Shown here piece by piece: positions 1-5,438 of a stretch of DNA of 5,582 nucleotides. The number at the start of each line of letters is the position of its first letter. Position 1 is the first letter of the stretch. A model generated the notes under the pieces. That model had not been told where the DNA came from. It was given only the letters and a program-made list of their open reading frames with translations, and ran no database searches. The stretch is from Micavibrio aeruginosavorus (GTDB taxonomy: Bacteria > Pseudomonadota > Alphaproteobacteria > Micavibrionales > Micavibrionaceae). Both the position numbers and the translations under genes were made by a program. The stretch spans positions 1 through 5,582 of the forward strand of contig QFNK01000138.1 in assembly GCA_003240795.1 (NCBI GenBank), written 5' to 3'.

Positions 1-2
1 CT

Positions 3-839
3 GGTTTCGAAGACCAGCTGGTCGGCAAGAAGGCCGGTGAAACGGTTGAAGTCGCGGTGACGTTCCCCGAGAATTACGGCGCGACGGAACTTGCAGGCCG
101 TGAAGCGATTTTCGACACGGTGATTGAATCCATCATGGAAGCGGCACCGGGCGAAGTGAACGACGAATTCGCAAAGCGCCTCGGCATGGAAGATGTTGCA
201 GCACTCCGCGGTGCCGTCGAACAGCAGATGAATGCCGAATATGAAGGTCATTCCCGCATGAAGCTGAAGCGTCAGCTTCTCGACATCCTGGATGAAAAGC
301 ACGAGTTCGAAATTCCGGAAGGCATGGTTGAGGCCGAATACAAAGGCATCCTCCAGCAGATCGAGAATGAGCGCCGCGCGAACCCGCAGGAAAACGGCGA
401 CAGCCTGAGCGAAGACGAGAAGGAAGAGCTTCGCCTGATCGCGGAACGCCGTGTCCGCCTCGGCCTCGTCCTGTCCGAAATCGGAAATGCAAACAAGGTT
501 ACGGTCAATGACAAGGAACTGCAGCGTGCGGTGATCGCCGAAGCGCAGAAATTCCCGGGTCAGGAAAAGATGGTATTCGAATACTATCAGAAAAACCGCT
601 CCGCGCTGGAAATGCTCCGTGCGCCGATCTTTGAAGAAAAAGTCGTCGATCTGATCTTCAAGGACGCGTCCATCACGGACAAGGAAGTCAGCATTGAAGA
701 GCTGGTAAAGGAAGAAGACGATATCGAGCTGAAGGGCGCGAAGAAAAAAGCGCCGGCCAAGAAAAAGGCCGAAAAAGCCGATGACGGCGAGAAGGCCGAA
801 AAGAAACCGGCCGCTAAAAAAGCCAAGAAAGACGAATAG
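3..839 (+). CDS. tig: Trigger factor, C-terminal part (5'-truncated by window edge)
   Basis: Ribosome-associated chaperone and peptidyl-prolyl isomerase that binds nascent chains at the exit tunnel. The frame is open from base 3, giving 278 residues up to the TAG at 837-839. The first residues, GFEDQLVGKKAGE, are the hallmark end of the FKBP-like PPIase domain, followed by the TFPENYGA strand and the ELAGREAIF segment. The rest is the helical C-terminal chaperone domain (for example RLGMEDVAALR, ERRVRLGLVLSEI and EYYQKNRSALEMLR, all matching the family). By comparison with the ~430-residue E. coli protein, the ribosome-binding domain and most of the PPIase domain lie upstream of the window. 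After the core, from base 735, there is a 34-residue tail with 14 lysines and many alanines, an extension E. coli lacks. The gene ends in a strong terminator two bases downstream and is convergent with the next gene. Identification is secure. Confidence 0.96.
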   Translation, partial: GFEDQLVGKKAGETVEVAVTFPENYGATELAGREAIFDTVIESIMEAAPGEVNDEFAKRLGMEDVAALRGAVEQQMNAEYEGHSRMKLKRQLLDILDEKHEFEIPEGMVEAEYKGILQQIENERRANPQENGDSLSEDEKEELRLIAERRVRLGLVLSEIGNANKVTVNDKELQRAVIAEAQKFPGQEKMVFEYYQKNRSALEMLRAPIFEEKVVDLIFKDASITDKEVSIEELVKEEDDIELKGAKKKAPAKKKAEKADDGEKAEKKPAAKKAKKDE

Positions 840-840
840 T

Positions 841-870
841 AAAAATCCCGCCGGAAGGCGGGATTTTTTT
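841..870. terminator. Bidirectional rho-independent terminator between tig and the convergent small gene
   Basis: A perfect 12-bp inverted repeat (841-852 with 857-868) closes a GGAA tetraloop. The core is ATCCCGCC/GGCGGGAT, with an A-tract on the left and a T-run on the right, so it can terminate transcription from both strands. It starts two bases after the tig stop and ends ten bases before the stop of the minus-strand gene, so both convergent genes probably share it. Confidence 0.93.
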
Positions 871-880
871 AGCTGCTGTA

Positions 881-1165
881 TCAGCCGTTGGTGAGGCGCA
901 ACCTTTGGACGTGGCCGCCCATATGATGCACATATTCGCCGGGGCCACGTGTGAGCGCTCCTTCCGAAAGCATATGCTGAACGGTCTGGGCCGTTTCGTC
1001 ATTCAGGGGAAGGGAATCTTCGCCATACGACCATTCGAGGACAGGCTTTTTCAATCCCTTGCCGTGCTTTTCAAAAACCTCGTACAGCAATACATTCGGG
1101 CGGCCGCTTCCGTCATTTGTGCCGCGCAGGATGTCTTCAACGGATGTTTTCGGGCTTTCGGTCAT
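881..1165 (-). CDS. Small conserved-looking protein of unknown function, 94 aa
   Basis: I do not recognise this protein. It begins MTESPKTSVEDILRGTN and ends HVQRLRLTNG with a TGA at 883-881. It is soluble and mixed-charge, with no signal peptide, membrane segment or cysteine. A histidine-rich stretch (YVHHMGGHVQ) lies near the C-terminus. The start at 1165 was chosen over an upstream in-frame ATG at 1207 because AGGGAG lies six bases before it and the longer start would overlap the predicted promoter. Evidence that it is a real gene: a good Shine-Dalgarno, sigma-70-like elements upstream (1219-1224 and 1197-1202), and a terminator just after the stop. It is convergent with tig and divergent from clpP, interrupting the usual tig-clpP neighbourhood. 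A plus-strand open frame over the same bases (905-1186) is judged a shadow. Function is unknown. Confidence 0.68.
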   Translation of the reverse strand: MTESPKTSVEDILRGTNDGSGRPNVLLYEVFEKHGKGLKKPVLEWSYGEDSLPLNDETAQTVQHMLSEGALTRGPGEYVHHMGGHVQRLRLTNG

Positions 1166-1171
1166 GGCATA

Positions 1172-1177
1172 CTCCCT
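1172..1177 (-). promoter_or_regulatory. Ribosome binding site deciding the start of the small minus-strand gene
   Basis: AGGGAG on the minus strand lies six bases before the ATG at 1165. It is the best Shine-Dalgarno in the region and argues for the 94-residue form over the 108-residue form starting at 1207. Confidence 0.7.
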
Positions 1178-1196
1178 GGTGGATAAGTTATGTCTA

Positions 1197-1224
1197 AATA
1201 TAAACAAGGGGGCGGGATTGTAAA
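1197..1224 (-). promoter_or_regulatory. Candidate sigma-70-type promoter for the small minus-strand gene
   Basis: Read on the minus strand, a TTTACA -35 (1224-1219) and a TATATT -10 (1202-1197) are separated by 16 bases; each matches the consensus at five of six positions. Transcription would start near 1190, about 25 bases before the ATG at 1165. This excludes the upstream ATG at 1207, which lies inside the promoter. It lies back to back with the clpP promoter candidate. Confidence 0.55.
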
Positions 1225-1240
1225 GGAACGCACATACCCT

Positions 1241-1268
1241 CTTGAACGAAGGGCTGTAGGGCTATAGG
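1241..1268 (+). promoter_or_regulatory. Candidate heat-shock (RpoH-type) promoter of clpP
   Basis: CTTGAAC (1241-1247) matches the RpoH -35 CTTGAAA at six of seven positions. After 14 bases comes CTATAGG (1262-1268), like the CTATAT-type -10 seen at alphaproteobacterial RpoH promoters. Transcription would begin near 1275, after the possible TTG start at 1270 and about 40 bases before the ATG at 1315. clpP is a classic heat-shock gene, which supports the reading. Confidence 0.5.
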
Positions 1269-1300
1269 TTTGTCTTACGATTCAAAAACCGTTCCCAAGA

Positions 1301-1306
1301 GAGAAG
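1301..1306 (+). promoter_or_regulatory. Ribosome binding site deciding the clpP start
   Basis: GAGAAG, inside a longer purine run from 1297, lies eight bases before the ATG at 1315. With the promoter placement it supports 1315 over the TTG at 1270. The rival TTG has an AGGG at 1258-1261, so the choice is not absolute. Confidence 0.5.
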
Positions 1307-1314
1307 TCCCCTTT

Positions 1315-1971
1315 ATGAGCATGTTTCCCAAAGACCGCGATCCAGTCGATATCTATCAAAACTACCTCGTTCCTACGGTTATCGAGCAGACGAACCGCGG
1401 CGAACGTGCTTTTGACATTTATTCGCGCCTTTTGAAGGAGCGCATTATCTTCCTGACCGGTCAGGTCGAAGACGGTGTTTCCAGCGTTATTTGCGCCCAG
1501 CTTCTGTTCCTTGAATCCGAAAACCCGACGAAAGACATTTCGTTCTACATCAACTCCCCGGGCGGCGTTGTGACGTCCGGTATGGCGATGTATGACACGA
1601 TGCAATACATCAAGCCGCCGGTATCGACCGTCTGTATCGGTCAGGCGGCGTCGATGGGCTCCCTCCTTCTGACAGCTGGTGCCGCCGGCAAGCGTTTTGC
1701 GCTTCCGAACGCTCGTATCATGATCCACCAGCCGAGCGGCGGTGCACAGGGCCAGGCAACGGACATCGAAATCCAGGCGAAGGAAATCCTGCGCCTCCGT
1801 GCGAACCTTAACAACATCTACGTCAAGCACACGGGCCGCAAACTGGCCGATATTGAAAAGGCGATGGAGCGCGACAATTTCATGTCGTCGGAAGAAGCCA
1901 AGAAATTCGGCCTGATCGACGAAGTCGTGACGGAGCGCAACCCTGCGGCCGCCGAAGGCGACAAGAAATAA
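1315..1971 (+). CDS. clpP: ATP-dependent Clp protease proteolytic subunit ClpP
   Basis: Serine protease that forms a double-heptamer chamber in the cytosol and degrades proteins fed by a Clp ATPase (ClpX or ClpA). From the ATG at 1315 it has 218 residues, close to the usual ~200-210. The catalytic triad is complete: Ser113 in GQAASMGS, His138 in IMIHQPSGG and Asp187 in ERDNFMS. Their spacings (25 and 49 residues) equal those of E. coli Ser97-His122-Asp171. YINSPGG, the oxyanion-hole region, and the TNRGERAFDIYSRLLKERIIFL N-terminal block are typical of the family. The frame is also open from a TTG at 1270, which would add 15 residues; I prefer 1315 because the RpoH-like promoter predicts transcription starting near 1275. 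No clpX follows; the next gene downstream is lon, after a 331-base gap that contains a terminator. ClpP identity is secure; the exact start is moderately sure. Confidence 0.95.
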   Translation: MSMFPKDRDPVDIYQNYLVPTVIEQTNRGERAFDIYSRLLKERIIFLTGQVEDGVSSVICAQLLFLESENPTKDISFYINSPGGVVTSGMAMYDTMQYIKPPVSTVCIGQAASMGSLLLTAGAAGKRFALPNARIMIHQPSGGAQGQATDIEIQAKEILRLRANLNNIYVKHTGRKLADIEKAMERDNFMSSEEAKKFGLIDEVVTERNPAAAEGDKK

Positions 1972-1993
1972 TAAAATAAGCATTGATGAATAT

Positions 1994-2030
1994 GAGCGGG
2001 CTGGAAATTACTCCGGCCCGTTCTATTTTA
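1994..2030 (+). terminator. Probable clpP terminator
   Basis: An 11-bp stem (1994-2004 with 2013-2023) with two G-U wobbles and an eight-base loop is rich in GGGC/GCCC pairs. It is followed by a short T-rich stretch, CTATTTTA. It starts 22 bases after the clpP stop. The T-run is imperfect, so some read-through into lon is possible. Confidence 0.65.
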
Positions 2031-2208
2031 TGACTTATCGGGCGTTGGATAGGTCAAAATAAGGCGGGATTTCACGAAAAATCAGGTTAAAACATGCGGC
2101 GCGAACCGAATTTAGGACGTTTTGCCGGGTTAAAGGCCGTTTTTATTCCTCTACGGGGAGCATTTGAGCTTTAAATTGCTGTCTGAATGGTGCAATCTGC
2201 ATGGACAT

Positions 2209-2237
2209 CTTGAAATCTTAACCAATCAACGCCATCT
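2209..2237 (+). promoter_or_regulatory. Heat-shock (RpoH/sigma-32-type) promoter of lon
   Basis: A perfect CTTGAAA -35 (2209-2215) is followed after 14 bases by CGCCATCT (2230-2237), matching the CCCCATNT -10 at all but one fixed position. Spacing is within the sigma-32 range. Transcription would start near 2244, giving a leader of about 60 bases. lon is a classic RpoH target, so sequence and context agree. A weaker sigma-70 pair (TTAACC, then TATGTT after 16 bases) overlaps it. Confidence 0.75.
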
Positions 2238-2255
2238 GATATGTTAATATCGACA

Positions 2256-2278
2256 CTTGTGATCGATCGATCCGCAAG
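2256..2278 (+). other. Hairpin in the predicted lon leader containing three GATC sites
   Basis: CTTGTG (2256-2261) pairs with CGCAAG (2273-2278) with one wobble and one bulged base, and the stem continues through ATC/GAT to a GATC loop. The core is GATC three times in tandem (2261-2272). It lies between the predicted transcription start and the Shine-Dalgarno (2292-2297) and does not cover the latter. No role is established. Confidence 0.4.
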
Positions 2279-2302
2279 GTCTAAACCAGCCGAGGAATAA
2301 TT

Positions 2303-4717
2303 ATGATGGGTGTTTTCACAAAAGACAAAGAAGCCTATGCCGTGTTGCCTTTGCGCGACATTGTGGTGTTTCCGCACATGATCGTGCCGCTGTTCGTCGG
2401 GCGCGAGAAGTCGGTCAAGGCTCTGGAACATGTGATGCAGGAATCCAAGAAAATCCTGCTTGTCACCCAAAAATCGCCATCTCAGGACGATCCTACGTCC
2501 GAAGACATTCATATGGTCGGGACGATCGGCTCTATTCTGCAGCTTTTGAAACTGCCGGACGGCACTGTAAAGGTGCTGGTCGAGGGGCTGGAGCGGGTCG
2601 AGATTGAAAGCTTTACCGGCCAGACGGATTTTATCGAAGCTCATATCAAGCTGCTGGTTGACGGCAGCGAGCAGGGCGAGGAGCTGGAAGCGCTGTCCCG
2701 TGCAACGATGGCGCAGTTCGAGCAGTATGTGAAGCTGAATAAGAAAATCCCGCCTGAAGTAATCGTATCCGTGAACCAGATCGACGAGCCGTCGAAAATG
2801 GCCGATACGATCGCGTCGCACCTGACACTGAAAATCGAAGACAAGCAGGATTTGCTGTCGACATCGAATACGAACGAGCGCCTCGAGAAGATCTACGGCT
2901 TCATGGAAGGTGAGATCGGCGTGCTGCAGGTTGAGAAACGCATCCGCAACCGCGTGAAGCGCCAGATGGAGAAAACCCAGCGCGAATATTATCTGAACGA
3001 GCAGATGAAGGCGATTCAGAAGGAGCTCGGCGAGGGTGAAGACGGTCTCGACGAGATTGGCGAGCTGGAAAAGAAAATCAGCGAAACGCGCCTGTCCAAG
3101 GAAGCGCATGAAAAGGCGCGCGCCGAGGTGAAAAAACTTCGCCAGATGAGCCCGATGTCCGCAGAAGCGACGGTCGTTCGCAATTATCTGGACTGGGTTT
3201 TGTCCGTTCCCTGGGACAAGCGCAGCCGTGTGAAAAAGGACATCAAGGAAGCCAAGAAAATCCTGGACGCCGACCATTTCGGTCTGGAAAAAGTCAAGGA
3301 ACGCATCCTCGAATATCTCGCCGTACAGCAGCGTACGGGCAAGGTGAAGGGCTCGATCCTCTGCCTCGTCGGTCCTCCGGGTGTTGGTAAGACATCGCTC
3401 GCAACGTCGATTGCAAAGGCCACGAACCGCAATTTCGTGCGTATGAGCCTTGGCGGCGTACGCGATGAATCCGAAGTGCGCGGTCACCGCCGCACCTATA
3501 TCGGCGCGCTTCCGGGTAAAATCATTCAAGGGACGAAGAAGGCCAAGACCAGCAACCCGCTGTTCCTTCTGGACGAGATCGACAAGCTGGCATCCGACTG
3601 GCGCGGCGATCCTTCGAGTGCGCTTCTGGAGGTTCTAGATCCGGAACAGAACGAGAAGTTCAATGACCATTATCTGGAGCTAGATTACGACCTGTCGGAT
3701 GTGATGTTCATCTGCACGGCGAACTCCTTGCGTATGCCGCAGCCGCTACTCGACCGTATGGAAGTCATCCGTCTTTCCGGTTACACGGAGGATGAGAAGA
3801 TCCAGATCGTGCGTCAGCACCTTTTGAAAAAGCAGATCAAAGCCGCCGGTTTGAAAGCGTCGGAATTTGCGATCAACGACCTCGCTATCCGTGACCTGAT
3901 CCGTTACTACACGCGTGAGGCGGGTGTCCGTTCGCTTGAGCGCGAAGTTGCGAACTTGTGCCGCAAAGCAATCAAAGAAATCCTGATGAAGGGCAAAACA
4001 AAGGTTTCGATCACACCGGGGAACCTTGAAAAATTTGCTGGTATCCGCAAATTCCGTTACGGCGAGGCGGATGATCAGGACCGTGTCGGTATCGTAAACG
4101 GGCTGGCTTATACCGAATTCGGCGGTGACCTGCTTTCCATCGAAGCCGTGACGATGCCGGGCAAAGACGGCAAGGTTTCGACGACGGGCAACCTGAAAGA
4201 CGTTATGAAGGAATCCATCACGGTTGCCGAAATGCTCATCAAATCGCGTGCCGCGAAATTCGGCATCGAGTATGAGAAGCTGAAGGAGACCAATGTCCAC
4301 GTTCACGTGCCGGAAGGCGCAACGCCAAAAGACGGCCCGAGCGCGGGTGCGGCTATGACCACGGCCATTATTTCCGCCTTGTCGGATATCGAGGTTCGCC
4401 GCGATATCGCAATGACGGGCGAAATCAACCTTCGCGGTTATGTCACCGAAATCGGCGGCCTGAAGGAAAAGCTTCTGGCTGCACACCGCGGCGGCATACG
4501 CAAAGTTCTGATCCCGAAAGACAACGCCAAAGACCTGCCCGATATTCCGGACAAGGTGAAAAAAGGCCTCCAGATCGTTCCTGTGAACACGATTGAAGAG
4601 GTTCTGGCGCATGCTTTGGTTAAAATTCCCGAGCCGATTCAGACTGATGGCGAAAAAATAGAGCCAATTCGCAAGGAATCCGCAGAAAACAAGGGAGAAG
4701 GCGTGATTCGGCATTGA
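2303..4717 (+). CDS. lon: ATP-dependent serine protease Lon (LonA type)
   Basis: Homohexameric cytosolic AAA+ protease that degrades misfolded proteins and short-lived regulators. It is 804 residues long (E. coli 784), with all domains in order. The N-terminal substrate-binding domain (about 10-205) starts with the typical YAVLPLRDIVVFPHMIVPLF. A helical linker with EYYLNEQMKAIQKELGE follows. The AAA+ module has Walker A GPPGVGKTS (Lys363), Walker B FLLDEID (Asp424, Glu425), sensor-1 Asn474 and sensor-2 Arg543 in GVRSLERE. The C-terminal protease domain has the Ser680-Lys723 dyad, in DGPSAG and GGLKEKLLAAHRGG. All key residues are one position on from E. coli. A polar tail of about 30 residues follows. 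GAGGAA at 2292-2297 lies five bases before the ATG at 2303; the adjacent ATG at 2306 is equally plausible and would give 803 residues. Heat-shock control is predicted from the upstream promoter. The gene appears intact and functional. Confidence 0.98.
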   Translation: MMGVFTKDKEAYAVLPLRDIVVFPHMIVPLFVGREKSVKALEHVMQESKKILLVTQKSPSQDDPTSEDIHMVGTIGSILQLLKLPDGTVKVLVEGLERVEIESFTGQTDFIEAHIKLLVDGSEQGEELEALSRATMAQFEQYVKLNKKIPPEVIVSVNQIDEPSKMADTIASHLTLKIEDKQDLLSTSNTNERLEKIYGFMEGEIGVLQVEKRIRNRVKRQMEKTQREYYLNEQMKAIQKELGEGEDGLDEIGELEKKISETRLSKEAHEKARAEVKKLRQMSPMSAEATVVRNYLDWVLSVPWDKRSRVKKDIKEAKKILDADHFGLEKVKERILEYLAVQQRTGKVKGSILCLVGPPGVGKTSLATSIAKATNRNFVRMSLGGVRDESEVRGHRRTYIGALPGKIIQGTKKAKTSNPLFLLDEIDKLASDWRGDPSSALLEVLDPEQNEKFNDHYLELDYDLSDVMFICTANSLRMPQPLLDRMEVIRLSGYTEDEKIQIVRQHLLKKQIKAAGLKASEFAINDLAIRDLIRYYTREAGVRSLEREVANLCRKAIKEILMKGKTKVSITPGNLEKFAGIRKFRYGEADDQDRVGIVNGLAYTEFGGDLLSIEAVTMPGKDGKVSTTGNLKDVMKESITVAEMLIKSRAAKFGIEYEKLKETNVHVHVPEGATPKDGPSAGAAMTTAIISALSDIEVRRDIAMTGEINLRGYVTEIGGLKEKLLAAHRGGIRKVLIPKDNAKDLPDIPDKVKKGLQIVPVNTIEEVLAHALVKIPEPIQTDGEKIEPIRKESAENKGEGVIRH

Positions 4718-4762
4718 GTCTTATGCCGAAACCGCCTAGAACAGAGTCGTTCGGATCGCCCG

Positions 4763-4776
4763 AAACCCTAGGGTTT
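4763..4776. repeat. Perfect 14-bp palindrome between lon and the HU gene
   Basis: AAACCCTAGGGTTT reads the same on both strands. It has no unpaired centre and no adequate loop, so it suits a dimeric protein's binding site better than a terminator. It lies 46 bases past lon and 88 bases before the HU start. Possible sigma-70 elements for the HU gene (TTGAGT 4714-4719, TAGAAC 4737-4742, 17-base spacer) lie just upstream, which would put the palindrome in the HU leader. Function is unproven. Confidence 0.4.
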
Positions 4777-4793
4777 TAGCCATTTAAGGGGTC

Positions 4794-4823
4794 AGCGGTC
4801 CGAAGGTTTTTCGGGCCGTTTAT
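4794..4823 (+). terminator. Probable terminator of lon, upstream of the HU gene
   Basis: CGGTCCGAA (4796-4804) pairs with TTCGGGCCG (4810-4818) with one wobble and a five-base loop; the stem can be extended by two bases. It is followed by only a short T-run (TTTATG). It is a moderate terminator at best, so partial read-through from lon into the HU gene is possible. Confidence 0.5.
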
Positions 4824-4863
4824 GTCCGATTTAATTTGTTCCTAAAACGAAAAAGGGATTCCT

Positions 4864-5139
4864 ATGAACAAAGCAGAACTCATCGATTACGTTGCAAAAG
4901 AAGCCGACCTGACGAAGGCCGACGCTCAAAAGGCCGTTGAAGCCGTTTTTGCAGGTATCACAGCCACGTTGCAGGGCGGCGAAGAAGCCCGCTTTGTCGG
5001 TTTCGGCACGTTTGCCGTCAGCAACCGCGCAGCCAGCACGGGCCGTAACCCACGTACGGGTGAAACGATCCAGATCCCTGCGACGAAGCAAGCCAAATTC
5101 AAGGCCGGTAAAGAACTGAAAGACGCTGTTAACAACTAA
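4864..5139 (+). CDS. hupB: DNA-binding protein HU (beta type)
   Basis: Small histone-like protein that binds and bends DNA as a dimer in the nucleoid. At 91 residues it is nearly the standard length of 90. It starts MNKAELIDYVAKEADLTKAD (helical dimerisation part), then has the GFGTF turn (46-50) and the flexible beta arm with RNPRTGE, where Pro63 is the residue known to intercalate into DNA. The C-terminal helix is KFKAGKELKDAVN. The purine run AAGGGA (4853-4858) lies five bases before the ATG. It follows lon in the same orientation after 146 bases, the common alphaproteobacterial order, and has its own strong terminator. HU and IHF share this fold; the HU-like start and arm, and the position after lon, favour HU. 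The gene appears intact. Confidence 0.97.
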   Translation: MNKAELIDYVAKEADLTKADAQKAVEAVFAGITATLQGGEEARFVGFGTFAVSNRAASTGRNPRTGETIQIPATKQAKFKAGKELKDAVNN

Positions 5140-5162
5140 TGCGTCTGACCGAAAGGTTCATG

Positions 5163-5189
5163 AAACCCCGCAGAAATGCGGGGTTTTTT
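5163..5189 (+). terminator. Rho-independent terminator of the HU gene
   Basis: A perfect 10-bp stem (5163-5172 with 5177-5186), with AAACCCCGCA on the left arm and a stable GAAA tetraloop, is followed by a continuous T-run ending at 5189. It begins 23 bases after the HU stop. Confidence 0.95.
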
Positions 5190-5216
5190 GTTGTTCAAAA
5201 TCTGTGAAAGAAGGGG

Positions 5217-5245
5217 TTGCAAAATCCATTTCACCTCTGTATCAA
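5217..5245 (+). promoter_or_regulatory. Candidate sigma-70-type promoter of tRNA-Val
   Basis: A TTGCAA -35 (5217-5222; five of six) and a TATCAA -10 (5240-5245; four of six) have the ideal 17-base spacer. Transcription would start near 5252, about 12 bases before the mature tRNA 5' end. The start region (GCCCTCACGCG) is GC-rich, as in stable-RNA promoters under stringent control. It sits after the HU terminator, so the tRNA is probably transcribed on its own. Confidence 0.6.
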
Positions 5246-5263
5246 TAGCCCTCACGCGAAAGC

Positions 5264-5338
<75 letters not shown>

Positions 5339-5408
5339 TTTCTACAGCTTTGAAAATGCTTAGCTATTCTCAACGCTCTAGAAATCCAAAACCTCCGATA
5401 CATCAGCC

Positions 5409-5426
5409 ATCCACAATTTATCCACA
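5409..5426 (+). repeat. Two ATCCACA repeats 11 bp apart, one a perfect DnaA-box match
   Basis: ATCCACA occurs at 5409-5415 and 5420-5426, one helical turn apart. The second copy lies in TTATCCACA (5418-5426), a perfect match to the DnaA-box consensus. The pair ends 13 bases before the integrase start. They could be DnaA sites or arm-type sites for the integrase or its directionality factor. Confidence 0.45.
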
Positions 5427-5438
5427 CTGGGGGATGGA

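Larger units (their letters stand above)
1972..2302. other. 331-base intergenic region between clpP and lon; no clpX
   Basis: This gap holds the clpP terminator (1994-2030), the lon heat-shock promoter (2209-2237), a leader hairpin (2256-2278) and the lon Shine-Dalgarno (GAGGAA, 2292-2297). I see no convincing gene, RNA or repeat from about 2031 to 2208. I also see no remnant of clpX, the gene commonly found here in alphaproteobacteria. Confidence 0.75.

Noticed and set aside
905..1186. Plus-strand open frame (93 codons) opposite the small unknown gene
   Set aside because: It lacks a good Shine-Dalgarno, runs through the minus-strand gene's ribosome binding site, and has no terminator of its own; the minus-strand reading has all the expected signals.
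1270..1314. TTG start adding 15 residues to ClpP
   Set aside because: The predicted clpP transcript would start after the TTG, and the ATG at 1315 has a purine-rich ribosome binding site and gives a more typical length. Not fully excluded.
1282..1983. Minus-strand open frame (233 codons) opposite clpP
   Set aside because: It mirrors the clpP coding frame almost end to end and has no family features; the plus strand has a complete ClpP catalytic triad.
2171..3529. Long minus-strand open frame (452 codons) overlapping the lon promoter and 5' half of lon
   Set aside because: It is antisense to an unmistakable Lon protein, resembles no family, and would run through the lon promoter and start. 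Long antisense frames are common opposite codon-biased genes.
3746..4714. Minus-strand open frame (322 codons) opposite the lon 3' half
   Set aside because: It lies wholly inside lon, has no recognisable domain, and its composition reflects the reverse complement of lon codons.
4831..5091. Minus-strand open frame (86 codons) opposite the HU gene
   Set aside because: It is antisense to a complete HU protein and has no recognisable features.
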